Of a stretch of DNA of 64,000 bases, positions 24,367-36,661 are shown in pieces (positions within the stretch are counted from its first letter, which is position 1; each line of letters opens with the position of its first letter). Position numbers and translations under genes: made by a program. The DNA lies in NCBI GenBank assembly GCA_019914995.1, contig CM034138.1:3100001-3164000 (forward strand), given 5' to 3'. The notes beneath the pieces were generated by a model that worked only from the letters and a program-made list of their open reading frames with translations, had not been told where the DNA came from and ran no database searches. The DNA comes from Acanthochlamys bracteata. Taxonomy: Eukaryota; Streptophyta; Magnoliopsida; Pandanales; Velloziaceae.

Positions 24367-26310
24367 TGAAGTGTATTCCACAAATGAATACACTCTTCAA
24401 GATTCCAGCAGTAATGGCTTTGAGATGAAAGCTACATGTAAGCTACTACAACTGATCAAATAATCATCCGATACGGGTCTGCTGTTTCTCCCCCTCTTGT
24501 CGTTGTTGTAATTCTATGTAGCATAGTCTCTCCTCGCGAGTAATAAATGGTGTAATCCCTGCTTAGCCTAGAAAGAAGCCCCTTTGTTCCTTGTATAATT
24601 ATTTATTTAAATTATTTACTTTTTGGGCTCATTTATTCAAACTGTATACATTGTAGCTTTTTTACTTCTAACAAATCAGTTCCTTCTATAATTTAAGAAA
24701 ATTATTTTAAGCAATTCTAGTATTCAACTAACATGTTTCTTTATCTACTACCTCTTTTCCTTATTGCAATTCTTTTCTGGAACTGGCTGTTGCTTATTGT
24801 TAATTTACGGTGAAGTTTTTCTGTGCATAATACTGCTGCTGGTAAGTTGTTACCCGTTATATCTATAACCATTCAAGTCGTTCACCACTCTACAAAATTT
24901 GGTTTGCCTAAATTTCCCAATTTACTGTTTATACTCATATTTTCCTTTAGAATTATAGTTGTTTGAAAAATTTTTAGCTTATATTTTCAAATTATATAGC
25001 TAAAAACTCCAGCCAAAATCTACTAAAAAATATAAAATTAGGACAATGATGACCATATTTTGCAACACGTATTATAAAATTTTTATGTTAGAATATCTTT
25101 ATTAACTAACGTAACTTTCTCTATATTACAGTATGATTATACCTCAAGTAGATGTGGCAATTTTTTATCTAACTCGTAAATTCGATACGAAAAAGTCGAG
25201 TTATGGTTAGACTTTAGTTGGGTTCGGATTAATTTCAGATTGATCCGAAAATTTAATAGGTTCGGATCGAGTTCAAATTAATACGAAATTAACATGTTTA
25301 ATTTGTATAATTATTTAATTTGTATATTTATATTTTTTAACTTATCCTAATTTAACTAATTTTTATTTAACTTATAAATTTTATCAAAATTAATTTTTAT
25401 TTCTTTTTAGAATATCATAATTAATAATTTTTATATATTAATATTAAAAATTAATATTTATAATTTTATTTAATAATTTTAATTATTAAATAGATCTATC
25501 GAATATGATTCGGTTATTAAATATATTGGATTAAAATTGATAATAATTTTAACCTATATAAATAAATAGATCAAATTAGAGTGAACAATTTTAGTTCAGT
25601 TATTATATGAATTGATTTTAATTTGACCCAAACTACTAATTTTTCTCCTGCATTTTATTTGTCCCCCATTGGGAGATGGATACTGTTGAACCCGTATTGT
25701 CATCCCTAACCTCATGCCTAAAGAGTCCTAATCTGAATTAACTCATAAATTTATAAAATGTAATCGTGTTTTGTGACATAATAAATTTGTATATTAAATA
25801 TTTTTATGGACAATATTTTTCTCATAGATTAACTTATAAACTAAACTTCTAATCAAAACTAACCTATAAAATTTACAAGTATGACAATTACTGTTTTAAA
25901 CAGTGATGTCAAATCGTGGATGATTTGAATTATCTAGATTATGCTTAACTAATTAGAATATAGATAAATAAATTTATTATTTATAAAGTGAACCCATAAG
26001 AATAATTTTTATTAAGTTTTTAAATTACAAGTTATGATGACTTTACTTACATTTGACCAAAAAAAATATCAAAATTATTTTGTAAACATAAAATATTTTA
26101 TCGAGATGAAACCTTCGTAATAGAAAAATTGTTGACAGAAATATTTTACAAACTAAAAAATAGCCTTAGATTTAGTATAATAAGTTGAAATTTAAGTGTT
26201 ATATATTAGAATTAAAATCTGTGCCTAAAATGTTGTACAGAAAAATTTTCTTTTTGTTTTTGGATGCAACCTATTTTTTTAATTTTTTTGATGAACTGAT
26301 GAAATCATAG
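24367..26310. other. CXC gene 3' UTR and AT-rich spacer
   Basis: A consensus AATAAA at 24542-24547 lies 176 bases after the stop and is the likely polyadenylation signal. 25150-25660 is repeat-like, with GGTTCGGATTAATTTC and GGTTCGGATCGAGTTC near its left side and AATTTGACCCAAACTA at its right. The rest has no recognised content. Confidence 0.5.
24542..24547 (+). terminator. Polyadenylation signal AATAAA of the CXC gene
   Basis: Exact AATAAA at a suitable distance after the stop codon, in T-rich surroundings. Confidence 0.55.
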
Positions 26311-26917
26311 TTGTAAAAACCGGACCGGACATTAAACCGGAAAATTGTCCGGATCACGGGTTGACCCGTCGGGTCAACGGGTTGAACCGTTACGTCAAAA
26401 ATACTAAAGTGTTGACGGTAGTGCAAACACTTATTATTTAAAAAAAAAAATAAATTTTTCTTTGTTAGAAGGCATAAAAGAAAAAATAAACTAACAAAAA
26501 AATATAGAAAAATAAAAAAATATTTTAACTAAAAAGAAATTTTTTGTTTTAAAATAATTTTATTATTTTTCTTACAATTTAACAAAATTAGTAATATAAA
26601 AACTTAAAAAATACTACTAATAAATATTTACAAATAAAATATAAAAACTTATTTTTTTGCATTATCACATCCAAATATAAAATCTAAACTACATATTATA
26701 CTTCAATATAAAACTACTAATAATTATTTTTACATTAATATATCACAAATTTAAAATTTTTAAAATTTAATTTAACCTGGTTCGACCCGGACGAGCGGGT
26801 CGATCGGGTCGAAGCGAATCAGAACGGGTCGATTGTATAAACGATTTTATAATAAATTCGGATCGATTTAAGTTTTGGATCGACGGTTTTCGAATCGATC
26901 TGGACGGGGTTTTACAA
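26311..26917. mobile_element. MITE-like element with imperfect terminal inverted repeats
   Basis: The left end TTGTAAAAACCGGACCGGA and the reverse complement of the right end TTGTAAAACCCCGTCCAGA agree at 15 of 19 positions. Just inside the left end lies a perfect hairpin, GTTGACCC-GTC-GGGTCAAC (26360-26378). The right side carries GGGTCGATCGGGTCGA repeats. The centre is AT-rich and non-coding. A target duplication was not found, so the superfamily is unknown (hAT-like is possible). It ends about 160 bases before the hydrolase start codon. Confidence 0.55.
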
Positions 26918-27076
26918 TGTGTTTTTATTTGTCTATTTTTGGTTTCTTTTCATTCTAGTTTGGCGCGACACCAACGACAGACAAACAGACAACAGGGATA
27001 TGACCCCACTAACACGTGCCTAGCACGTGCTCTCCCGCCAACAGAAACAACAAAGAAAGACCGTTTCGTTTCTTCT

Positions 27077-29993
27077 ATGGCGCTTATATACTTGCTCGCT
27101 GTACTCGAGCTCATTGCCGTCGCTACCGCTATCCGGCAGAATATGGCCGCCGACGCCGGCAAACTCCGTGCTGAATTTCTCGAGATTCTTCGTAGCAGAA
27201 GGAGAGAAGTTCAAGGTTTGCTAATCACCTTTTTTTTTTTTTTTGCAAAATCTTTGAGACGATTGATTTGTGTTGCACTGAAATTTTCATTATTCTGTTT
27301 TTTTTTCATGTTGAATTAGATTTTTGTATATTTGAAAATTTTCTGTCCTCAAATTTGGTATAACTGTGGTTGACATTTGGCTTTGGCTTTTTATTGTGAT
27401 TAGGTCCTCTTGAGAAGGTGCCAGGAAAGCCAGTAACTGATCCTATTTATCAAGGAAATGGTTCATCAGGTTCTGGAGAGGTTGGAATTCTGTTTCTTGT
27501 TTGTTTATCTTACTTTTATTTTCTGTCTAATGTAATTTTTTGCAGTTGGTTCTTCACTGAATTTGTTGTGGATTTTCAGGCCATGGAAGCATGTCCCAGA
27601 GATGATTTGACAGGATTGGTTGAGGAAAACTTCTATCTGATTACTGAGGTAATTTGTTTGTACGAAATAAATCAGTCCATTGACAATTCAATTAAACATT
27701 TATCTAATTTAGAGCTCAACAATCTCTCTCTTAGAAGTTTTACTTTAGACAGACGGACGACAGATGTTATACCACTTGGTCAGTTGTCTAATTTACCTGC
27801 CGTTTAGTTGAAATCTGATTTGGTTTTGCTTTGAAAGGAAGGGGAGCAAGGTCTCCTACCAGTTCTCTTGAAGAAAAATGAAAGTAGTGTACAACCAAGG
27901 CCTGCTGTTGTACTATTGCATAGCTCCTATAAATGCAAGGAATGGCTGCGCCCTTTGCTTGAGGTAGGTCAGAATTTTTCCCTAGTTTGGCCCTTTAACA
28001 GTATTTAAGATTCGTAGAGGAATGACTGGCATGGCAATTGCCTTTAAGGCATATGCTTCAAGAGGATACGTTGCTGTTGCTATTGATTCTCGCTATCATG
28101 GTGAAAGAGCCCAAAGCAAAACAACTTACCAAGAGGTGAGCCTGATACCTTTAAAAGGTCTAGTTTAAATCATCTGAAGCTCTTAGATTGGTTCACTATA
28201 CATTAGTCGAATTCACTTACACTTTTGTGGTTCAGGCTCTCATTTCTGCCTGGAGAAATGGTACAACGATGCCTTTCATATTTGATACGGTAAAGTGCTG
28301 TTTCTGACTGTTGGTTCTGTCAATCTGTTAACTAGATTGGCCTGAACCACACATCTTGAGCCATTCTGCTGATGAATATTTTAACAGGTATGGGACTTGA
28401 TAAAGTTAGCAGATTACTTAACAGAACATAGGGAGGACGTTAATTCTGCTAGGATAGGCATCATTGGTGAATCACTTGGAGGTAGTTAGCAGCGAATCTT
28501 CCAACTAACACCATTACCTGTTGGAACTGATAATTGAAGTTCATTTTCTAGGAATGCATGCATGGTTCGCTGCTGCAGTTGACACCCGCTATTCTGTTGT
28601 GGTCCCTATAATTGGGGTGCAGGTGTGCGTTCAATCTGTTTGCTTAATTTTGCTTGTTCCTACTTTCTAACTCAACATTTATGAACGTCTACCAAAAAGG
28701 ATGCTCAATCCTATCTGTTTATAGGGATTTCGTTGGGCCTTGGACAATGACAGTTGGCAGGCTCGAGTTGACAGCATTAGACCTGTCTTTGAAGGTTGAT
28801 TTAGATTCTTCATACTTGAAAGCGAACTCTGAGAGTCTTCTATATATGATGTTGAATAATTGCGAACCTTGTCAATGGTTGCAGAAGCACGCTCTTATCT
28901 GGGTAAGGACCAAATTGACCAGGAAGTGGTAGAGAAGGCGAGCAACAGTAAACATTCTCCTAGTTTTCTATGCCCTTGTTTGTTTAACAGAGCGTCTAAC
29001 CGGTGTTACATTACTATAGTTTATCTTTCGTATTATGCTGCACTTGAACCTCATGCTACTTCCTCAAATGAACAGGTGTGGAACAGAATAGCTCCTGGTC
29101 TCACCTCACAATTTGACTCGCCTTATACGGTACCTGCTATTGCACAGCGTCCCCTACTCATTCTAAATGGTAAGCATCTAGTGTTTCATATAAAGTTGCT
29201 ACTCTAATCATCATAAGATGCAAAGAAAATATGCTTGATATCACCTAGAGCTTATGCTTGCTTTTCTGCCAGGCATTTTCTTAAAATTTTTTGTTAGTGC
29301 ACAACAAAAGAACATGATGAAAATTTGTAAAATTATATTTGAAACTTGTTCCCTTAATCCCAATTAACCACTGTTTCTTCATGGTAAAATGAAGGTGCCG
29401 AAGATCCTCGCTGCCCTCTTGCGGGGCTGGAACTTCCTAAAGCAAAAGCACTTGAGTCATATAAGAATGCTGGCTGCATGGACAAATTTGAGGTATTCTA
29501 TGCTGTAGCATGTATTCGATAGTTGATTGCTACTCAGGAGTATTTCTCGCCAATTTTCATGAGTATACATTAATCATTTTCATGAAATTTGAAATTTAGA
29601 CTGAAAATGGAGTAAAGCATCTTGACTTTGGTTTTGGAGAGAATCATGATTTGAGGATCATTGGAGGACTGAATTTCAAGTAGAAACCTGTAACCTTGCA
29701 GGCCCTTCCTATCCTAATTCAACTGATTTCTGCTAGTGCATTTTCTGCAAATTGGTTAATATGATCTGAATCGTCCAACGTTATTGTTGGCTACAATGAC
29801 ATCTGAAATTGCTAAGGAAACATGCATAGCATTAACAATGATAAAAGGCTGAGATTCTATGGTAATCTCTCAATGCAGCTGACATGGTTTCTTTTCTTGC
29901 CAGCTGATTGCTGAGCCAGGGATTGGCCATCTGATGACTGCATCGATGGTGCGGAAAGCAAGCGATTGGATTGACCGCTTCCTCAAAGGGTGA
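27077..29993 (+). CDS. Alpha/beta hydrolase, 13 exons
   Basis: This is a serine hydrolase of the dienelactone/acyl-aminoacyl-peptidase-like fold, found as a conserved single protein in plants; substrate unknown. Exons: 27077-27215, 27404-27480, 27580-27648, 27838-27963, 28049-28135, 28236-28289, 28388-28481, 28552-28622, 28725-28794, 28885-28937, 29076-29169, 29395-29492, 29904-29993, giving 373 residues. The nucleophile elbow GESLGG puts Ser213 in place (the motif spans exons 7 and 8). AEDPRCPL offers Asp315 and EPGIGHLMT offers His353. DSRYHGERA is the oxyanion-side segment of this family. Intron 10 must use a GC donor (AAG|GCGAGC) to give EVVEK-VWNRIAPGL. The start MALIYLLAVLELIAV adds a hydrophobic N-terminus; the downstream Met at 27142 (MAADAGKLRAEF) is an alternative start without it. 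Confidence 0.88.
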
Positions 29994-31805
29994 TCACTTG
30001 CATAGTTGTACCGCTCAACATTATTTGACCTGTACAATGTGCACAAGGAGTTTACTTGTGCCAAGAGGATGGTTTCAGTTGTAAAGTCCATGTAGCTTAG
30101 CATTATTTGCAGAAGGTTGGTTTTACAAGTGCAAACTTTGTGCAGTTTATACATCTCCCAAGCAAAGACTTTGCAGAATAAATATGGTGGTTTTAATTTT
30201 TTATCAGTTTGTAAAATCTATTTACAAAGCAAACAAAGAAGCCCACAAAATGATCAACTAGCGGATTCTAATTCCTGTCAACTGCACACTGCTTGGTAAT
30301 TGAATAGGCAATGATACTTTAACTCTGTATTCAAACAACAAAGGTATAGAGTGCTGAAAGAGATTAAGTTTCTCCTGTTATGCCATTTGATGGTGAAAAC
30401 AAGGTATCACCAAGATACGCTTGTGCTGCTGCAGTTTCTCTTGCATCAGAATGCTTGCATTCTGCTCTTCGTTGTCCTCATTGCAACTCGAATGAGGTCA
30501 GAGAAGAGAAGGAAGCCAATAAGCCGGAAGTCCAGCTTGTCTTATGAGATACAGTTTTTTAGTCAAGCCTGTCATAAATGTCTTTAAACGTATGAACGAC
30601 TACTACCACATGCTCATATTTTCCAGTAGGGGGTAAAAACATAACAGAAGCAGAAGTGGAACTACCAAACTGAGAGAAAAGAACGAAAAATCTAATAACA
30701 GTAGGTACTGCGTCCAAATTATCAGAACAAGTTTAGATAGCCGTTTCATGCTTGCGTTCGAGACCAAATGGAAAGGGAAACAGTAAAATTTTGCACAGTA
30801 ACTGCATGCCAAAGGGAAACTGATAAAAATAGAAAGAACATAGAAAAGAACATCAGAGTGGTAAGCATGACACAATTGATCCCGCTCTCATCTGACTTTG
30901 GTATGGGGCAAGGAAAGGACCACTAATTTTAGGGCAAACTGACTGATCACTAGGCTTGGTGTATAATCACCAGAACATTTCTTATGATAAACTGTACTAA
31001 GGATCTTCCTCCACAATCTACACAGAGACTTGGATAAAATAAGATATGGCACTTTTCCACATAGCATAAAGTGCCAAGAGAAATCTGCTTAACACTAAAT
31101 TAGATGCTTGTGCATACTGGTTTGACTTCTACAGGCATAAGATAACATTGGTAAACAATCTAGGCAATATTCTTACTTGCATATGATATGATGCACCATA
31201 AGTTGACTATCATAAAATCAATAACATACAGTAAAACTGAGTACAAATCAGACATTTGATATGATGCATTCACCAAGCATTCTTAGAGACGCTGATAATG
31301 AATTACATTCTGGATCCACAATACAGTTCCTGCCAAAAGAATGATGACGCACGCCAATGAAGAGGTGCCTGCACACATATATCATTAGCTCATCCGATTG
31401 TCACCATTGAAATCAGAACAAGTTTGTATTCCTTCAAAACCTCTAAGCACATCCAACTTCATTCTCTTTTATCTTAAAAAGATAAGGTGGTAAGCCCACC
31501 AAAGGTTCCACAATTCTAGACTCTATGGCTTCATGCTTCTTTTGCAGTGACATGTTTTATCATCCACCTTACGTGACATTGACAAGTGCATAAGATCTTA
31601 GTTTGGCAGATTAATTAACTTGAACTGTCATCCATGGTGCCATAAAATTCTCTTGCAAAAGGATTAACCAAATCTATGACCCATTTTACCGAATGGCTCA
31701 CAAACTGCAAACAGCCAATCCCTCTCAGATAGAATGCTGAACAAATCTTGGCCACCTTTTCCAAGATTCATCATCCCCAATTGCCACGGGACATTTATCA
31801 CAACT
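29994..31805. other. Convergent 3' regions of the hydrolase and FAR1-related genes
   Basis: AATAAA at 30177-30182 is a likely polyadenylation signal for the hydrolase. 30600-31800 probably contains the 3' UTR of the minus-strand FAR1-related gene. One exon-like block on the minus strand (31368-31283, after a TGTGTGCAG acceptor) could encode a hydrophobic tail SSLACVIILLAGTVLWIQN ending in a stop. No upstream partner exon was found for it. Confidence 0.45.
30177..30182 (+). terminator. Polyadenylation signal AATAAA of the hydrolase gene
   Basis: Exact AATAAA about 184 bases after the stop codon of the hydrolase. Confidence 0.45.
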
Positions 31806-33800
31806 TTACATGTTTCTCTTGGTACCATAATAGTTATAATTATTTATGAGGAGCTTCTCCTTTGCATCTTCCATAGATTTCATAAGGATATCATACTTAT
31901 TAGGACTCTCTGCTCCAACCTCTGCAACTTGGAAAAAGTAAGCGCATAACTTGTCAAAACGCATCTTCTGGTCATTGGTCCCAAAGTCCTCATAACAATT
32001 TTTCACTGAAGTATAGTTGCGCTTAGCATCCTTCCTCCAGCGTTCTAAAATGTAACGCTGTGGAACTTTCTGTATATTCTTCTCGATAAGAACTTTTGCT
32101 ATGTGCCTGCACAGAATCCCTTTGAACTCAAACAGATGACACAAGCATTTTATGTCGAATTCCACTTCATTATAGTAAACGTCATAAACTGCCCTCATTG
32201 TGCCGCATTCTTTGACTTTCACTATGTCTGACACCTGAAAAATTGATACAAAACTTTCAACTCTAGCAGACATGACGTTACAATAAAGCATTCCCCTCAA
32301 CTCATCTTGGAACAGCTTAAAAATGTCGTTTGTGTAATACTCTTGGAACTGTTTCTCAAAAAACCAGTCAGTGATTAGTGGAATGATTGCATTGAAAGAA
32401 ATAAAATCAGCTTTATTTTCTTTCTCCACCTTGGTTTTCAAAGCATTATCATACTGCTCCATAAACTGCTTCAATGATGTTCTGGAGTTCACAAAGCCCT
32501 CGAAGAAAGCACTTATGCTTTCATTTCTTTGTGTTGTAGAAACTCCACCCAAGAAGGTCTTCTTAATGAATATGGGAACCCATTGATGACGGTCTATGTA
32601 CAAGGTTTGCAGCCACTCCATGTTTCCCAAATTAAATTCCTCAATCAGCTCTGCCCATCGCTGTTCAAAATCACTAGTTTCCATGGACTCATAGACAAGG
32701 TTTTTGAGCTTCTTTTTTATGGCTTTGAACTGAGGGTGTCTTCCTAGCTTCCCAGGAATCCTTCTCATGATATGCCATAGGCAAAGACGGTGACAAGTGT
32801 TAGGAAACACTTCCACAACTGCTTCTTGGATTGCTTTGCACTGGTCTGTGACTACAACACTCGGTGGACAGCCAGACATGCACTCCAAAAATGACTTGAA
32901 CAACCAGAGAAAAGCTTCCTTATCCTCGCTGGACATTAGAGCACATCCAAGCAATATAGACTGACCATGATGATTAACTCCAACGAGGGGAGCAAGTGGC
33001 ATCTCATACCTGTATGCCAAATATGTAGTGTCCACAAAGACAACATCTCCAAAAGACTCATATGCTGCTCGACCCCGTGCATCTGCCCAGAACAAGTTTC
33101 TTAAGTGACCATCATCATCAAAATCAACTTCATAAAAGAAGTGGGGATTTCTCCTCTGCATGCGAACGAAAAAAGCCCGTACTGCCTCTGCATCACCCTT
33201 CGCAAGCCTCAATTGCCTAATCTGACCAATATCACAAAATGGCAAATTTTCGAAGCCACCTCCTTCACCATGGGGAGAGCATAGTTTACTTGATCTGTCT
33301 AGCTCATCAGCTTTTCTTTTCCCATGCCAACCTAAATGCCTGTGCCATCTGCCACGAGGTAGCTTCCCAGGTGTAAGTGCATGATTGTGTTCTAAATAGA
33401 CGCGAGATATATTGAACTTCCCCTCATGATCCACAGTTATATTGATTTTAGCCTTGCAGTTGGTTTTAGTAGACGGCCTTGGATTAAAAGGACTTTTTGC
33501 AGAAGAGAATGCCTTCCTTGAACGAGCACACGCAAGCGAATAATACTTCAACTTACCATCATCTCCGTTCTTTGTGCTGAGCTTCACTATGCCAAAACCC
33601 TGAGTGTAAGCGTAACTCTGATAGTAATTTCTGACTTCTTCCTCTGACCCAAAACCCATGCCAACTTGAGGAAGTTCCAACCCATTGCCGTTCATATTCT
33701 GATCCACCAATGCATCACCACTTACATTTTGGTCCACCACTTCATTTACCTCTACAATGCCAGCATCTACCTGCTGTTCCTTCCCGGAATTCTCTTCCAT
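31806..33800 (-). CDS. FAR1-related sequence (FRS) protein, MULE-transposase derived
   Basis: Members of the FAR1/FHY3 family are nuclear transcription factors domesticated from Mutator-like transposases. One coding exon gives 664 residues. The FAR1 DNA-binding zinc domain covers about 50-142 (FGSEEEVRNYY, then CKAKINI and LEHNHAL). The MULE transposase-like domain covers about 250-345, with FVDTTY (Asp257), VVVTDQ (Asp319) and CHRLCLWHI. A later Glu in QRNES (427) is present. The SWIM zinc finger is Cys552, Cys554, Cys564, His566. The start is ATG 33800 (MEENSGKEQQVDAG). The frame continues to an ATG at 33899, but an acceptor TATTTCAG at 33804 lies between, so that extension falls in a 5' UTR intron. 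No flanking inverted repeats were seen. I cannot place it in a specific FRS subgroup. Confidence 0.88.
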   Translation of the reverse strand: MEENSGKEQQVDAGIVEVNEVVDQNVSGDALVDQNMNGNGLELPQVGMGFGSEEEVRNYYQSYAYTQGFGIVKLSTKNGDDGKLKYYSLACARSRKAFSSAKSPFNPRPSTKTNCKAKINITVDHEGKFNISRVYLEHNHALTPGKLPRGRWHRHLGWHGKRKADELDRSSKLCSPHGEGGGFENLPFCDIGQIRQLRLAKGDAEAVRAFFVRMQRRNPHFFYEVDFDDDGHLRNLFWADARGRAAYESFGDVVFVDTTYLAYRYEMPLAPLVGVNHHGQSILLGCALMSSEDKEAFLWLFKSFLECMSGCPPSVVVTDQCKAIQEAVVEVFPNTCHRLCLWHIMRRIPGKLGRHPQFKAIKKKLKNLVYESMETSDFEQRWAELIEEFNLGNMEWLQTLYIDRHQWVPIFIKKTFLGGVSTTQRNESISAFFEGFVNSRTSLKQFMEQYDNALKTKVEKENKADFISFNAIIPLITDWFFEKQFQEYYTNDIFKLFQDELRGMLYCNVMSARVESFVSIFQVSDIVKVKECGTMRAVYDVYYNEVEFDIKCLCHLFEFKGILCRHIAKVLIEKNIQKVPQRYILERWRKDAKRNYTSVKNCYEDFGTNDQKMRFDKLCAYFFQVAEVGAESPNKYDILMKSMEDAKEKLLINNYNYYGTKRNM

Positions 33801-33803
33801 ACT

Positions 33804-34361
33804 CTGAAATACTGAGATTCTAAGTATATTGTCAGTAAAAAGCAGATTCTTACTGCAAAGTTCAAAATCAGAAAGCCAAATTCCAGGGTAGATTAGCATC
33901 TAGAAAAACATCAAAAGTAGCTTGTCCTGAAATACTAAAGTTCTATGTATACAGTCAGTAAACACAATTATTTTCACTACAAAAATACCAGAAATCAAAT
34001 TCCAGTATAGATAAACTCCAAAATCGTAACTAAAAAATCGTATCAATTAAAATCCGAAGCAAAAGAACCAACTCTAGTTAAGAAATCAAGAGTAAAATTA
34101 CCAAAAGAAAAGAAGAACATCACTAGCAAACAAGTTCAAAACTTTCTATATCATAAGAACAGATAAACAGAAAGAAAATTGAAAGGAAAAACAAAACTAG
34201 CACCAGAAGACATTTAAGAACGCTAGATCCATCAACGCATGATAGTCAAGTTGAGAACTTTCTGCAACTAAACAAGGTTTTTGAGAATTTCGACTTCAGT
34301 GAACAAACTAGAATTCCCAAATTCAAACAAGTTCTAAAGAAGAGGCTTCGAGAAGGCTCAC
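33804..34361 (-). other. 5' UTR intron of the FAR1-related gene
   Basis: The donor CCG|GTGAGC (34361) and acceptor ATTTCAG|AGT (33804) define a 558-base intron ending three bases before the start ATG. A leader exon would lie from 34362 upstream towards about 34480. This is inferred from signals only. Confidence 0.55.
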
Positions 34362-35791
34362 CGGAACGAGTTCTCGTAGTCCGATCTCCAGTGGGGAGGC
34401 GAACAAGAAGGAAGCGAAAGCCCTATCTAGATCTTGGTCCGATCAAATCGACCGACTTCAAAGACCGAACAAGTCATCTTATAAAATAACACCCTGTTAA
34501 TTAATTGTCATTTACGAACATGCCATTCAGTGCCGAAAAACCATTTGGATGTGTTCGTACTCCGAATTGTCTGCAGCGAACTTAACTCCGATACGAAGAT
34601 GGCATGATAGTAAATATACAAATATCATGGGCAATTTCCACGACCGTTTCCGTACACGTTGAAATTCGGGCAGCACCAAAGCGGTTTTGGTTAATGAATA
34701 CCCGCAATCCGAACCCGTTCACAGTAATTAAGCTTTTTTAAAAACTCATCCAACAATATATCCTTATCATATCAACGAAGTACAACATTGCTCAACTAAC
34801 ATATCAAACGACAAATCAATCAGAAGCAGAAAATGGAACGTTTAGTGAGAAGCAACGAATTACTGCCTCTAGTTGCATACATGACAAAACTTTCTTTAAA
34901 ATTGCTTCAATGTACAATGTAATGTTTGACATAAAGAGCATTTTTCAAATAGCTAGAACTCTAATTTTTTTGTTCAAAATTAGAGTTTCTAATAGTTTAT
35001 ATACTTTTGTGAAATTCACTTATTTGTATTTAAAATATGCCCAAAACACACCCTCTAAGAAGTACGGTAGGCATATCAACACAAACGGTACATAGGCTGC
35101 TGATATCGATAATAACATATGCACTATCCTCATAAGAAAAGTTACAAGTCCCTCGTACGCATTCATCTCCAACTGAGAATTTTCTGCAACTCCCTTCTGT
35201 GGCAATGTCCTGAAAACATCCTTGCCATCAAGCGGTATCGCCTCATCTCAGAAGATGGCCTAAGAAGAAAATTGTATACTCATAGTCCTCGTAATTGTTT
35301 GCTTATCACATGACCGTAAAAACATATTGCGTTATACAAGAAAATTTAGTAACAGACATCATGACAATAATTGTCGTGTGGTAGGTTGAGAGAGCGTGCG
35401 GATGTGCTTTTAGAAAATATTTTTCTAAATAAAAATTATTTTTATTTTATTTTATTATTTTTTTAATATAAAAAATAATAATAATAAATAATAATAAAAT
35501 TTATTATATAAATTTTTTTAAATATTTTTTAAATTTATAAATAATTTTTTTATAGTATAAAAATATTAATAAATTAAAATTTTGTTTTTCTAGAGCGTGT
35601 TGGGTGCCAAGAGTCCAGATCGGCAGGAGTTCAAGTTTGCTTAATAAAATATCAAGGCAGATCTCTTCGGATGTCTGCGAATAAAACAAACTTTAGTGAG
35701 CTTTCATTTAACATCTATTAAGCTTTAGCTCTATACATATGGCTAAAATTTTCAAAATACCGTATAATAAACTTTTGGATATCTTGAAATG
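34362..35791. other. Leader and promoter of the FAR1-related gene, then spacer
   Basis: 34362-34480 should be the leader exon. 34560-34720 is unusually GC-balanced and may be promoter. On the minus strand, 35234-35020 reads IPLDGKDVFRTLPQKGVAEN then a hydrophobic tail (SAAYVPFVLICLPYFL). A stop lies just upstream and no family is recognised, so it is not called as a gene. An AT-rich MITE-like block lies at 35393-35600. Confidence 0.45.
35393..35600. repeat. AT-rich MITE-like element
   Basis: Framed by GAGAGCGTGCGGATGTG on the left and CTAGAGCGTGTTGGGTGCC on the right, with palindromic A/T sequence (TATTTTTCTAAATAAAAAT) inside. It lies about 190 bases from the copia element. Confidence 0.45.
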
Positions 35792-36363
35792 TGTTGAAAA
35801 TATCGAGTGTGTTCGGTTTGTCGATAGATGTAGCGAAAATATAAAACACACTCAAGGATCTTGCTTAAGCATTACGAGAATTAAGATAAGAGCAAGACAA
35901 TCACAAAGATAAGAGATTTACGTGGAAAAAAATGAAAAAAACTCTACGGAAAGACAAACTAGCTTTTAATGAAATCATTAAACCAAAGCAATTACACTCT
36001 TGTATTACACTTTAAGTGAGAACTCTCATTAAAATGCTTTGTTTCTATCTCTCATATTTGATGTGAGAATTATCCTTTTTTATTTTCTATCTTCCAAGCA
36101 AATGCCTCTTATTCATATATATAATGCCTCAAGAAGATTTTTAAACTTTCAAACGGTTGTTTTTCATCTTCCCATTAATTGTCCAAGTCTTTTGGCTTTT
36201 CATCTTCTATGAGATATTTCAAAGTCCTTAAACCGTTGGCTTTTCAACTTCTTGAGTGATGGTTCGTCTTTCTTGATTTTTGGCATTCCAATATTAATAC
36301 ACATTTAACTTGTTGCATTCTAATAAACCACTAATTTATATAGTCGCTTTCCAATTTCTAACA
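35792..36363 (-). repeat. 3' LTR of the copia element
   Basis: Downstream LTR in element orientation. TGTTGAAAAT...TTTCTAACA ends are exact, and it aligns throughout with 38986-39553, with scattered differences and small indels. Confidence 0.92.
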
Positions 36364-36661
36364 AATCTTTCACTTAAAGACACTTTGTAAATTGCAATCA
36401 AAGATAACAAGAACCGATACGTAAGCATCAAAATTCGATGACACTGAAAATAGGTACGATTGAGAGGAGCAGGGCTATCACGCATGCTAGCTGACTTCCT
36501 TTGTCTTATACCGTTGCCTATCTTTTCCCGATTCTATTGCTATCTTGAAGTAATTTTCTTTCGCCTTCCTTATGACAATGGTCACATCCAATACTATTCC
36601 CCATTGTGGTTCTATACAGAGATCTACAAAATAAAAAATATCTCAAGGGCTAACGCCTTAG

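Noticed and set aside
27142..27215. Downstream Met (27142) as the sole start of the hydrolase
   Set aside because: The upstream in-frame ATG at 27077 is the first in the frame; the later Met is kept only as an alternative.
33801..33899. Extended N-terminus of the FAR1-related protein from ATG 33899
   Set aside because: A clear acceptor TATTTCAG at 33804 and an upstream donor at 34361 place this segment in a 5' UTR intron.
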